DNA of 64,000 nt from the NCBI GenBank assembly GCA_021848545.1, contig JAJZUL010000007.1:1-64000 (forward strand). The letters run 5' to 3'. Every line of letters starts with the position of its first letter. Position 1 is the stretch's first letter. Shown here one piece after another: positions 8,928 to 17,904 of this stretch. Both the position numbers and the translations under genes were made by a program. The notes beneath the pieces are model-generated. The model was not told where the DNA came from, searched no databases, and saw only the letters and a list, made by a program, of their open reading frames with translations. Source of the DNA: Pseudomonadota bacterium (GTDB taxonomy: Bacteria > Pseudomonadota > Alphaproteobacteria > Rhodospirillales > Magnetospirillaceae).

Positions 8928-10847
8928 TTAGTATCTTTTGAATTCTGTGTCGAAACTATCGGATATATCCCCCGATTTCGGTGCGCTCATATCCAGGGTG
9001 ACCCCGTTTTTCTTGGGTCGAATTTTGCCGTTTGGGGGGGGAATCTGGTAGCGCATGCCGTCGATTCGAACGGCGCGCGTTGCCGGCGCGGGCAGGGGCG
9101 GCGTTTGCGGAGCCCTTGACGCCCCCCTGGTTCGAGGGAGCGCCAGGGATGCGACATCATCATTGCCGACGTTGAAATAGGAGATGGTCTGCTGTAATTG
9201 CTCGGCCTGCCCCGCCAGTTCCTCGGACGTCGAAGACATTTCCTCCGAGGCCGCGGCGTTCTGCTGGGTGATTTTGTCGAGCTGCTGGATGGCCAGATTG
9301 ATCTGTTCGGCGCCGATATCCTGTTCGCGGCAGGCGGCCGAAATTTCTTCCACCAGTTCCGCCGTCCGCTTGATGTCGGGCACCAGCTTTTCGAGCATGG
9401 TTCCGGCTTCCTGGGCGACCCGCACCGTGTCCGAGGACAGGCCGCTGATTTCGGCCGCCGCCGCCTGGCTGCGCTCCGCCAGCTTGCGGACCTCGGAGGC
9501 GACCACGGCGAAGCCCTTGCCGTGCTCGCCGGCCCGGGCCGCCTCCACCGCCGCGTTCAGGGCCAGCAGGTCGGTCTGGCGGGCGATCTCCTGGACCACC
9601 GAAATCTTCTGGGCGATGGTCTGCATGGCGTTGACCGCCCGGCCGACCGCCTCGCCGCTGGTCTGGGCGTCCTTGGCCGATTGGTGGGCGATCTTTTCGG
9701 TCTGGCCGGCATTCTCGGCATTCTGCTTGATGTTGGCCGCCATTTGCTCCATGGCCGACGACGCCTGTTCGGTGGCCGACGCCTGTTCGGTGGACCCCTG
9801 GGACAATTGCTCGGCGCTGGCCGACAATTCCAGGCTGCCGGCGGCGACATTGTCGGCGGCGGACATGGTTTCGCGGACCACTTCGCCAAGCTTGCCCGCG
9901 GTTTCGTTCACGTCGGTCTTGATCTGCAGGAACATGCCTTCGTAATCGCCGGTCATTCTGAGGTTGAGATCGCCGCCGGCGATGCCGCCCATCACCGAAA
10001 TCACTTCGTTGAGGCCGGTGGTGGTGGTGTCGATCAGGCGGTTGAGGGATTCCGCCAGGGTCTTGAAGAAACCGACTTTGTCGGCTTCGGTCAGGCGGCC
10101 GCTGAAATCACCGCGCGACGCGGCGGTGACCAGGTTCGACACCTCGTTTTCGACGGCCAGTTCGGCGGTGATGTCGCCCCATTCCGTCACCACGGCCAGC
10201 AGGCGGCCATGGTCGGTGACCGGCGTGATCTGAAGCTGGAAGGTGCGGCCCCCGACCTTGATCTTCGCCAGATGGTTGCCGCTGAGATTTTCCAGGATCC
10301 GCCGTTGGTGACCCGGATTGCGGTGAAAGATGTCGATGCTGTTGCCGATGACGTTGGCCGCCGAGAAGTGGGGCAGTTCCTTGCGGATATCGGCTTCCGC
10401 CGCCGCCAGGGTGCGCAGGACCGCGGGGTTGGCGTAAACGATCTTGAGGTCGGAATCGGTGATCATGATATTGCCGTTCACCGCATCCACCGCCCGCGCC
10501 GTGCGCCGGTCGATGACGGCCGTGTCCCGCAGGCGCCGGGTGGCCGCGGCCATGACGCCCAACTCGTCGTGTCGGCCGGGGGGCAGGGCGATGTCGATAT
10601 CGGTGTCGCCGTCGGCCAATCGGTTCAGGGCGACACCGAGGGTGCGGGTCGCGCGGGACAGATCGCGGCCGATCACCGCCGCCGCGACACTTCCCACCAC
10701 CATGGCGACGCCCGACAGGACAAGGATCGGCAACCCGGCGCTCTGTCCCGCTTGAAGGGCGAGCAGGCCGCCGACCGCCGCCGCCGCGGCCAAGGCGATC
10801 ATTACACCGAAGGACAGCACCACCTTCAATGTCAGGATTGGTTTCAT
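8928..10847 (-). CDS. Methyl-accepting chemotaxis protein with HAMP and PAS domains
   Basis: 639 residues. Two N-terminal membrane segments (about 8-28 and 39-60) are separated by only a short loop, so there is almost no periplasmic sensor. A HAMP region (60-110), a PAS domain (about 115-235), a second HAMP-like stretch (240-320) and the signalling domain follow. The tip [20 protein letters not shown] is well conserved. Sensing is probably cytoplasmic through PAS. The C-terminal extension of about 75 residues is proline-rich and ends FDTEFKRY; no NWETF-type CheR-docking pentapeptide is evident. It sits between the two che gene pairs. Confidence 0.93.
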   Translation of the reverse strand: MKPILTLKVVLSFGVMIALAAAAAVGGLLALQAGQSAGLPILVLSGVAMVVGSVAAAVIGRDLSRATRTLGVALNRLADGDTDIDIALPPGRHDELGVMAAATRRLRDTAVIDRRTARAVDAVNGNIMITDSDLKIVYANPAVLRTLAAAEADIRKELPHFSAANVIGNSIDIFHRNPGHQRRILENLSGNHLAKIKVGGRTFQLQITPVTDHGRLLAVVTEWGDITAELAVENEVSNLVTAASRGDFSGRLTEADKVGFFKTLAESLNRLIDTTTTGLNEVISVMGGIAGGDLNLRMTGDYEGMFLQIKTDVNETAGKLGEVVRETMSAADNVAAGSLELSASAEQLSQGSTEQASATEQASSAMEQMAANIKQNAENAGQTEKIAHQSAKDAQTSGEAVGRAVNAMQTIAQKISVVQEIARQTDLLALNAAVEAARAGEHGKGFAVVASEVRKLAERSQAAAAEISGLSSDTVRVAQEAGTMLEKLVPDIKRTAELVEEISAACREQDIGAEQINLAIQQLDKITQQNAAASEEMSSTSEELAGQAEQLQQTISYFNVGNDDVASLALPRTRGASRAPQTPPLPAPATRAVRIDGMRYQIPPPNGKIRPKKNGVTLDMSAPKSGDISDSFDTEFKRY

Positions 10848-11149
10848 AGCGGAAATCTCCTCGATCGCGGTGCAGCCAAAGCCGATTCCTTTCGGCCCGT
10901 TTGGCGGCGCGGTGGATGATGGAGTGTCCCGCCCGTATCCCGACCGGTGCGGCGTTTCCGATCGTTTGTTCCTCGCTCAGCCTCAATTTCGGCAGAGTCC
11001 GTCACGCCTTCCGCCGCCGACGATAGCGTCGTGACGTGAGTGGAGTATAGAGGGCAAACGGTTACATTCTTTTCTCACATTATGAATTGGTACAACTAAA
11101 GAATATATAGCGATGGTTGTGGTTTGTTCGCGTGATTCTCTCAAGCCGT
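10848..11149. other. Intergenic region upstream of the MCP gene
   Basis: 302 bases between the MCP start and the stop of the second cheW. The half at 11035-11120 is clearly AT-rich compared with its surroundings and is the likely place for the minus-strand MCP promoter. I could not fix -35/-10 boxes with confidence and see no gene or repeat. Confidence 0.5.
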
Positions 11150-11659
11150 TCAGTTCACCGCGAAGATGCGGGAGATGTTGGGAATGATGATGAAATCGGC
11201 GCCGCGTTTTCCGATGCCCTTGATGTATTCGCGGGGCCAGTTCATGCCGATTTCGGGGGCTTCCTCGATGGAGGCTCCGGTGATTTCGGTGACTTCGAAG
11301 ACCTTGTCGGCGAGCAGTCCGATGATGACCGCCTCGCCGCCGAGTTCGATTTCGACGACGATGATGCGGGTATCGACGGTGGTCTCGGTGCGGTCCATGC
11401 CGAACTTGATGCGAAGGTCGGCCAGGGGCACGACCTTGCCGCGGACATTGAGGAGGCCGCCGACGAAGGGCTGGGCGCCGGGGACCTCGGTGACGGTGAC
11501 GATATCGAGGATTTCGCGGACGATACCGGCGTCGAGCGCGAAGATCTCGCTGGCGATCCCGAAGGTCAGCGCCTCGAACGAGGCCCGCTTGGTGGGATGG
11601 GGGATGATCTGGGCGCCGGCGGCGGCCGTGGCGGTGTCGGGACTGGTGTCGTTGGGCAT
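11150..11659 (-). CDS. cheW: CheW coupling protein (second copy)
   Basis: 169 residues, one CheW domain after a 25-residue low-complexity N-terminus rich in Thr, Ala and Asp. FVGGLLNVRGKVVPLADLR and IIGLLADKVFEVTEI are typical. It starts 12 bases downstream of the cheA stop codon, so it is the CheW partner of this CheA. It is clearly different in sequence from the copy at 8240-8806. Confidence 0.94.
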   Translation of the reverse strand: MPNDTSPDTATAAAGAQIIPHPTKRASFEALTFGIASEIFALDAGIVREILDIVTVTEVPGAQPFVGGLLNVRGKVVPLADLRIKFGMDRTETTVDTRIIVVEIELGGEAVIIGLLADKVFEVTEITGASIEEAPEIGMNWPREYIKGIGKRGADFIIIPNISRIFAVN

Positions 11660-11671
11660 GGCGGATGCTCC

Positions 11672-13750
11672 TTACGAGGCCCTGCGGGTCTGGTCGAAGG
11701 TCTGGCCGGCGGCGACCAGATGGCCGACATCGAGGATCAGGGCCACCGAACCGTCGCCGAGGATGGTGGCGCCGGAGAAGCTGTTGACGTCGGCATGGAG
11801 CTTGGACAGGGATTTGATGACGGTCTGGTGATCGCCGATGACCTGATCGACCACCAACCCGACGCGGCGTTCGCCGGTGGAGACCACCACCACCTTCTGA
11901 TAGGGGTCGGGCGGGTCGATGGCGTTGAACATCTCGCGCAGGCGCAGGAAGGGCACCAGTTCACCGCGGATGTTGAGGAAGTTGCGTCCGCGCGAGCGGG
12001 TATCGTCATCGGCCGACAATTCGACGCATTCCTCGACGGCGGACAGGGGGATGACGTAGCGGCCCCGGCCGACGCGGACCAGCAGGCCGTCGATGATGGC
12101 CAGGGTCAGGGGCAGGCGCAGGGTGACCTCGGCGCCCCGGCCGGGGGTGCTGGTGATGTCGATGGCGCCGCGCAGGGATTCGATGGTGCGTTTGACCACG
12201 TCCATGCCGACGCCGCGGCCCGACACGCTGGTCACCTCGGCGGCGGTGGAGAATCCGGGCGCGAAGATGTACTGGAACAGGTCGGCGTCGGACAGGCGGG
12301 CGCCCGGCGCGATCAGGCCGTTTTCCTCGGCCCGGGCGCGGATGCGGGCGGAATCCAGCCCCTTGCCGTCGTCGCGGATGGAGATCAGGACCTCGGCGCC
12401 GGAATGGCGGGCGGACAGGTGGAGATGGCCTTCGGCCGGCTTTCCGGCCTGAGCGCGCTTTTCCGGTCCCTCGACGCCATGGTCGATGGCGTTGCGGATG
12501 AGATGGACCATGGGATCGGCCAGACGCTCGATGACGGTCTTGTCGAGTTCGGTTTCCTCGCCTTCGGTGGTCAGGCGGACCTCCTTGCCCAGATCGCGGG
12601 CGAGGTCGTGAACCATGCGGCGGAAGCGGGCGAACAGCGAGCCGATGGGCACCAGGCGGATGCTCATGGTGGTGTCGCGCAATTCCGACACCAGCCGCTC
12701 GATTTCCTCGGCCACCGCCTTCAGGGCGATGTCGTCGATCTGTCCGGACAATTGCTTGAGACGGGCCTGGGCGATGACCAGCTCGCCGACCCGGTCCATC
12801 AGCCCGTCCAGCCGTTCGGCGGTGACCTTGATGGTATCCTGGCCCTTGGCGGTGGCCTTGGCGATCTCGGCTTCCTTGCGGACATGGTTCTGTTCGGCCA
12901 GGGCCGACAGCACCTGGTTTTCGCTGGTCTTGCCCGATTCCACCAGCAACCGGCCCAGGGGATGCTGCCGGCCCAACGCCTCGGCGATGGTCTCGGGGGC
13001 GGCGTCGCCGCGTTCGACCAGGATTTCGCCCAGGCGCCGCGGTTGCTCGTCGGCCTCGACCCGGACCACGTCCAGTTCCATGTCGTCGAGGACGAACAGG
13101 AACACGTCGTCGATGGCCGATCGGGGCGCCGACGTGGTCAGGATCACGTCCCAGCGCACGCGGCAGACGGTGGGATCGAGGGTTTCGAAGGACGGCACCT
13201 CGTCATCGATGGCGACCACCGTGCTTTCGCCCAGGGCGCGCAATTCCTCGATCAGGCGCACCGGGTCGTTGCCGGTGAGCAGGGCCTGCGGTCCCAGGCG
13301 GAAGCGGATGCGGTAGGTGGCGGTGCCGTCCTCCGCCGGCACTTCCTCCAGCGCGGCGGCGGCCGGCTTCGCGCCGGGGGCGACGGCGACGACGGTTTGC
13401 AGGCGGGCGAGGATTTCCCCCTCGTCGCCGGCATCCTGGTCGGGGCTTTCGATCAGCCGGCGCATGCAATCCTGGGCGGCCAGGGTGACGGTGATCAGAT
13501 CGCGGCTGGGCGCGATCTCGCCCTTGCGGACCTTGTCGAAGGCGGTTTCCACATGGTGGGTGAAGGCGGCCAGACGCTCGAAGCCGAACATCGAGCCCGA
13601 CCCTTTGAGCGTGTGCAGCGCCCGAAAGGCGGTGTCGATCAGGTCATGCTCGTCCGGCGTTTCCCCCAGATCGAGCAGAGCTTCCTCCAGCTTCTCCAGC
13701 AGATCCTGGGCCTCGCCGCGAAATGTTTCCCTGGGGTCCGGTGCGTTCAT
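11672..13750 (-). CDS. cheA: Chemotaxis histidine kinase CheA
   Basis: 692 residues. An HPt domain carries the phosphorylated histidine H46 in ALHTLKGSGSMFGF. A P2-like or spacer region of about 200 residues follows, then a dimerisation helix pair (about 330-400), the ATPase domain (HLIRNAIDHGVE, DDGKGL, GRGVGMDVV) and a C-terminal CheW-like P5 domain. CheA phosphorylates CheY and CheB in response to the receptor state. The spacer includes a stretch, around 265-320 (LGEILVERGD, LGRLLVESGKTSE), that repeats the same short pattern. The start overlaps the STAS gene stop (ATGA). Confidence 0.95.
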   Translation of the reverse strand: MNAPDPRETFRGEAQDLLEKLEEALLDLGETPDEHDLIDTAFRALHTLKGSGSMFGFERLAAFTHHVETAFDKVRKGEIAPSRDLITVTLAAQDCMRRLIESPDQDAGDEGEILARLQTVVAVAPGAKPAAAALEEVPAEDGTATYRIRFRLGPQALLTGNDPVRLIEELRALGESTVVAIDDEVPSFETLDPTVCRVRWDVILTTSAPRSAIDDVFLFVLDDMELDVVRVEADEQPRRLGEILVERGDAAPETIAEALGRQHPLGRLLVESGKTSENQVLSALAEQNHVRKEAEIAKATAKGQDTIKVTAERLDGLMDRVGELVIAQARLKQLSGQIDDIALKAVAEEIERLVSELRDTTMSIRLVPIGSLFARFRRMVHDLARDLGKEVRLTTEGEETELDKTVIERLADPMVHLIRNAIDHGVEGPEKRAQAGKPAEGHLHLSARHSGAEVLISIRDDGKGLDSARIRARAEENGLIAPGARLSDADLFQYIFAPGFSTAAEVTSVSGRGVGMDVVKRTIESLRGAIDITSTPGRGAEVTLRLPLTLAIIDGLLVRVGRGRYVIPLSAVEECVELSADDDTRSRGRNFLNIRGELVPFLRLREMFNAIDPPDPYQKVVVVSTGERRVGLVVDQVIGDHQTVIKSLSKLHADVNSFSGATILGDGSVALILDVGHLVAAGQTFDQTRRAS

Positions 13751-14097
13751 CGCCGCCCCCCGTCCGTGTCGGCGCCGCCGCGGTTCAGCCAGAATTCCCG
13801 GCGATCCGACGGGATTTCCGGGGTGTGTTCGAGAAAGCCGCCATCGGTGAGACAGGTCAGCAACGCGCCTTCGGCCGGCGGGTCGACGCGAAGGTCGCGG
13901 CCAAGGGCGTTGGCGCTGGCGCGCGCGGCGATGACCAGTTGCACAAAGGAGATGTCGACTTCGGAAATGCCCGAGCAATCAAGCACGATCGGTCCGGCTT
14001 TATGCAGCGCGCGCCCGAAGATGGTCGCGGTTTCGCCGATGGTTCGGATGGTGTGTTCGCCTTCGAGACGAATGGATAAGTCGTTGGTCCCGGTCAT
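13747..14097 (-). CDS. STAS-domain protein of the che operon
   Basis: 116 residues with a STAS fold: IVLDCSGISEVDISFVQLV corresponds to the conserved strand and the phosphorylatable Ser region of anti-sigma-factor antagonists. The Asp-Ile-Ser-Phe pattern is the variant found in STAS proteins next to cheA genes. The ATG follows GAGGAG. It is the first gene of the STAS-cheA-cheW operon and coupled to cheA by ATGA. A role as a phospho-switch partner of CheA is an inference. Confidence 0.85.
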   Translation of the reverse strand: MTGTNDLSIRLEGEHTIRTIGETATIFGRALHKAGPIVLDCSGISEVDISFVQLVIAARASANALGRDLRVDPPAEGALLTCLTDGGFLEHTPEIPSDRREFWLNRGGADTDGGRR

Positions 14098-14554
14098 GTC
14101 TTGGGCTCCTCTGCATGGCGCCAAAATCGTTCCGTAATTGTTCAGTGGATATAAAATCATTCAGTTGCGCATGACGTTTTTTGAAACGTGAAATCGGTTA
14201 TCTGATTTTTTCTTCCATCTTTATGGATGGATTGCCAATATAATGGTCTGTCTTGAAACAAGATATTCTACTAAAGTTTAATGCTCCCGGTGCTTGCGGT
14301 GGAATCTTTGTGCATTCGGTTATGGGCCTATCAAACATCTGAAACAGCCGCAAAAAATATCGCTGAACGTGCAAATTGATATCTACACAATCAAAAATGT
14401 ATGAATTGGCGGGCGGGGGCGGCACTCTCGCGGAACGGGGGGGGCCTCGGCCTCGATTTTTCCACTGCGGTGCAGATATAGTGGAGGGCGCCTGCTTCCA
14501 CGGGACGGCGCGATGACGGCCGGCGGTACGTCTGTTAGGGGAGAGGGGTAAGCG
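14098..14554. other. AT-rich divergent promoter region
   Basis: 457 bases between the divergent STAS gene and the coiled-coil protein gene. The stretch 14150-14400 is markedly AT-rich and should hold promoters for both directions. I see no tRNA, repeat or convincing sigma-54 site. The right part (14400-14550) returns to high GC and ends in the strong GGGGAGAGGGG ribosome site of the next gene. Confidence 0.5.
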
Positions 14555-16243
14555 ATGGATAGCGTCATTTCCGTCAATCCGGTCGAACCGGCATGGTCCG
14601 ATCTGGCGGACCGCCTCGGCGCCACGTTGCAGCCGATCGAAACCAAGTTTCTCCATTGCGGCCAGAACATCGCCGGGGCGGCTTCGGCAATGCGCGGCAT
14701 TGCGGGGGCTTTCGCCGGCCTGTCCGAATTGTTGCACTCCCAGGATTTCAGTCTGGCGGTCGGAACCCTGTCCGACGTGGTCGGCGCCTTGGCGGCCATT
14801 TCCGGGGACGGCGGCGGCCAGGCCGCTCTGGAGCGGTTGGACGATCTGGTCAAACGGGTGGGGGCGCCCCTCAATCGCCTGCGCAAGACCGTGGACGAGG
14901 TGGAAATCCTGGCGGTGAACGCCCGCATCGAGGCGGCCCACGTGGTCGCCGCCAACACCGATTTCAGCGTATTCACCACGGAAATGACGCGGTTGGCGCA
15001 ATTGGCCAAAAGTACGCTGGACAAGTTGGCGGCCGAACGCGACGCCCTGACCGCCCTGTCGGAATCGGCGGGCAAGCTGCAACTCGATTTCGATCGCCGC
15101 CAGAGCGAGGTTCTGGCCGATATCAATGGCCGCCTGACCGCCGGCATGCGCATGGTCGAGGACCGGCGCCGCGCCGCCGTCCAATCGGCGGAGCAGGTGG
15201 AGGCCCGCTCCAAGGCGGCGGAAACCAGTCTCAACGATGTGGTTCAGGCGCTGCAAGCGGGCGATATCGCCCGCCAGAGGGTGGAGCATGTCGCCCAGGC
15301 GCTGAAGGCGCTGGCAGACAATGGCGGTCAGGCGGGCAAGGGCCGCATCTGCCGGCTGCAGGCGGTTCAGCTCAAGGATACCGAGCGGGATTTGAATCAG
15401 GCCGCCCAGCGTATCTCGTCCCGCATGGGGGAATTGGCCCGGAGCGGCAGCGCCATCCGCGCCAGCGGTCGGGACGCGTTCGCTTCGGCCGGGGGCTCCG
15501 ACGGCGACGGTTCGTTCGTTCACGATCTGGCGCGGGACCTGCACCAGGCCGCCGATTTGCTGGACAGCGCGCGCGAAGCCAACAGAATCCTGCAGGACCG
15601 TCTGGAGCCTTTGTCTCAAAGCGTCGCGGCGATGGCCACCCATCTCGAAGCGGTGCATTCCGTCGAGGCGGAAATGCGGGTGATGGGATTGAATGCGACC
15701 CTGAAATGCTCGCGCCTCGGCTATCAGGGCCGGGCGCTGGGGGTCATCGCCCAGGCCCTGCGCGCCCATGCCGGACGGACGGCGGAGGATGCCGGTCAGA
15801 TCATGACCGGTCTCGGGGAAATTCAGGCCGCCGCCGGTGATCTGCGGTCGGAGAAGGAACAGGGTGACGGCGGTATCGTCGTTTCCCTGGCTTCGGCCAT
15901 CCAGACCTTCGACGAAGGTGCCCATATGCTGGCTTCGGCGCTGACCGCTCTCGACGGCGAAGCCGTCAGGGCGGAAACCTTGTTGGAGGAGGCGGCCAGC
16001 CGTCTGGGAGCCCACGACGAGGTTCTGACCATTCTGGGGCAGTGCGCGTCCATCCTTGACGAGGCCGCGCCGCATCTCGGCGACGATGACGGCCAGGATA
16101 CAAGCGGCGATTTCCTGCGCAGCACCTACACCATGGCCAGCCAGCGCGATGCCCATGCCCGTATTTTGGGAGGGGGCGGGGCGGAACAGGCCAACGAAAC
16201 GGCGCCCGTCGATCCGTCCGATATCTCGGATCTGCTGTTTTAA
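14555..16243 (+). CDS. Soluble coiled-coil protein with two degenerate MCP-tip motifs
   Basis: 562 residues, no membrane segment, mostly predicted helix with heptad-like Ala/Leu/Glu patterning. Around residue 118 it reads VEILAVNARIEAAHV, and around residue 377 GLNATLKCSRLGYQGRALG. Both resemble the signalling hairpin of MCPs ([18 protein letters not shown]) but with changed residues, so each half may be derived from an MCP cytoplasmic domain. The C-terminus ends in an acidic tail DPSDISDLLF. A strong GGGGAGAGGGG site precedes the ATG. It sits in the che cluster, divergent from STAS-cheA. I do not recognise a named family; an accessory role in the receptor array is an inference. Confidence 0.75.
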   Translation: MDSVISVNPVEPAWSDLADRLGATLQPIETKFLHCGQNIAGAASAMRGIAGAFAGLSELLHSQDFSLAVGTLSDVVGALAAISGDGGGQAALERLDDLVKRVGAPLNRLRKTVDEVEILAVNARIEAAHVVAANTDFSVFTTEMTRLAQLAKSTLDKLAAERDALTALSESAGKLQLDFDRRQSEVLADINGRLTAGMRMVEDRRRAAVQSAEQVEARSKAAETSLNDVVQALQAGDIARQRVEHVAQALKALADNGGQAGKGRICRLQAVQLKDTERDLNQAAQRISSRMGELARSGSAIRASGRDAFASAGGSDGDGSFVHDLARDLHQAADLLDSAREANRILQDRLEPLSQSVAAMATHLEAVHSVEAEMRVMGLNATLKCSRLGYQGRALGVIAQALRAHAGRTAEDAGQIMTGLGEIQAAAGDLRSEKEQGDGGIVVSLASAIQTFDEGAHMLASALTALDGEAVRAETLLEEAASRLGAHDEVLTILGQCASILDEAAPHLGDDDGQDTSGDFLRSTYTMASQRDAHARILGGGGAEQANETAPVDPSDISDLLF

Positions 16244-16328
16244 CGTGGATTGATCATGCGCCCAGGCCTTCGGGGACGCATGAAAGGGGGGGCGCCGGGC
16301 ATCGGAATGGATGCGCGGTCCCATGGCC

Positions 16329-16643
16329 CTATATCCGGTGCATGACGATGACCAGCGTGTCGCTGTCATCGCCGGTGGCGCGGATTTCAGCCTGCACCTT
16401 GCGGTCAGCGCGTCGGGGCGTCAGCACGATGGCGCTCCAGCGCAGGCCCCGGGTGGCCAGCGTCAGCACGTCGGCGATGGTGTCGGCATGCTCGAACAGA
16501 TCGTTCAGGTGGACGGAACGCATGTCGTGCAGGGGGCGGCCGAGCAGTTGGCCGGCTTCGGCATTGGCGAAAATGACCCTGCCGGAGGTCTCGACCACCA
16601 GAACGCCCCCGGTGGCGACGGCGGGATGGGGGAGGTGTCTCAT
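16329..16643 (-). CDS. Small PAS-domain protein
   Basis: 104 residues forming a single PAS-like domain: GGVLVVETSGRVIFANAEAGQLLGRPLHDM is the N-terminal PAS pattern (given in part), followed by LNDLFEHAD and a final strand TLVIVMHRI. There is no output domain. The second ATG of the cluster is chosen because GGAGG is six bases upstream. It converges with the coiled-coil gene. It may act as a stand-alone sensor for the che or kinase proteins nearby; the ligand is unknown. Confidence 0.7.
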   Translation of the reverse strand: MRHLPHPAVATGGVLVVETSGRVIFANAEAGQLLGRPLHDMRSVHLNDLFEHADTIADVLTLATRGLRWSAIVLTPRRADRKVQAEIRATGDDSDTLVIVMHRI

Positions 16644-17042
16644 CGCCATCCTCCCGTGATCGGAGTGAGGCGGGCGGATCGTCCATCTTCCACGATCCCG
16701 GAGAAGACGCCCGATGCAAGGGCCGTCGGGCCGGATTTGCGCGAAAGATGTGGGCGCGGGAAGCTCATGGCGACCATCCTGAATTGCGACTTTCAGTGTG
16801 TGCGCCAATGCACGACACCTCAAAATAATCGCTCAGGATGGGTTTCACCACATGTCGGCAGATGTATTCCCGCCGCCGCATCGGTATGAGGCGTCTGGTG
16901 CGTGGGGTAGCCCAAAGTCTAGCCAGGATTTATCACGCTGGCGCCGAAACGCGATCAAATCGGTGCCAGTGTGAGAATTCGGGCCAAGCGCGGCCGTCCG
17001 GCCGCTTGGTCAACGCTCGCATCAGACCACAAGATCAGCGCA
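16644..17042. other. Intergenic region with a GC-rich hairpin
   Basis: 399 bases between the PAS gene start and the LuxR-family gene stop. A hairpin at 16984-17009 pairs CCAAGCG with CGCTTGG around a CGGCC/GGCCG core and could end minus-strand transcription from the regulator, though no T-run is obvious. I see no supported gene in the rest. Confidence 0.5.
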
Positions 17043-17678
17043 CTACGACGAGGGATCGTCGGGCACCAATCCGGTGCGGACGGCCATCACCGCGGCATGC
17101 GAGCGGTTCTTGACGCCCATTTTATGAAAAATACGGCTCAGATGAAGTTTGACCGTCACTTCCTGCAAATCCAGGGCGCGGGCGATTTCCTTGTTGGAGC
17201 AACCGCGGACCACCAGGGTCAACACTTCCATTTCGCGCGGCGTGAAGGCCGACGAGGATGGCGACGAATGGCGTTCCGCCGCCGGCGCGGCGACGAATTC
17301 GGCCGGAACGTAGCTGCCCCCGGCCATGACCAGAGTGATCGCCGACGCGAAAACGGGACCGCCCAGGGTTTTGGGCAGGAACCCACGGGCCCCCGCTTCG
17401 ATGCAAGCGCGGACATCCGCATCCCGGGCGCTGCCTGAAATCACGATGACCGGGGCCGGTTCCGCCGCCGCCACGACGCGGGAGACGCCATCGCCCCCCT
17501 CCATGCCGGGCATATACAAATCCATCATGACGAGTTGGATGCCGCCCGCTTCGATGAGCGTCAACGTGTCCTGAAGCGTTTGCGCCGTCTGAATATCGGA
17601 ATCAGGGAAAAGATGCCGAATCTGTCCTTGGACGGCGTCAATATAAAGTGGATGGTCATCAGCAACGACGATACGCAT
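17043..17678 (-). CDS. NarL/LuxR-family response regulator
   Basis: 211 residues. The receiver domain has D7-D8 and the phospho-accepting D53 in MMDLYMPGMEGG, with the conserved Lys in FLPKTLGG. The C-terminal LuxR-type HTH (about 148-205) includes FTPREMEVLTLVV and CSNKEIARALDL. It is divergent from the 1223-residue hybrid kinase, which may be its partner; that pairing is an inference. The ATG of MRIVVADD follows a GGGGGA site. Confidence 0.92.
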   Translation of the reverse strand: MRIVVADDHPLYIDAVQGQIRHLFPDSDIQTAQTLQDTLTLIEAGGIQLVMMDLYMPGMEGGDGVSRVVAAAEPAPVIVISGSARDADVRACIEAGARGFLPKTLGGPVFASAITLVMAGGSYVPAEFVAAPAAERHSSPSSSAFTPREMEVLTLVVRGCSNKEIARALDLQEVTVKLHLSRIFHKMGVKNRSHAAVMAVRTGLVPDDPSS

Positions 17679-17904
17679 GCGCCATCCCCCCTGTTTGCAT
17701 GGCACCGCCAAGGATTACATGGCGATTGCCGATGTTCAAGACGTCACTATACCTAGGTCTAAGGCGAACGCATACTTTTGCGGGTCCGCTCCCTACCCTT
17801 GACGGGCCCGGAGACCGCGGCCGCCGATTTAATCTTGTCGGGCTATGACGAATTACAGTGTTGACGGTGAATGACGAGGCCGGGAAAGAGGCGCGGCGCC
17901 CCCG

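Noticed and set aside
11117-14137. A 1006-codon open frame on the plus strand opposite cheW-cheA-STAS
   Set aside because: Composition is Gly/Asp/Gln-rich with no motif; the three minus-strand genes are conserved and coupled.
14198-16369. A 723-codon open frame on the minus strand opposite the coiled-coil protein gene
   Set aside because: The plus-strand gene has a strong ribosome site and MCP-like motifs; the minus frame shows none.
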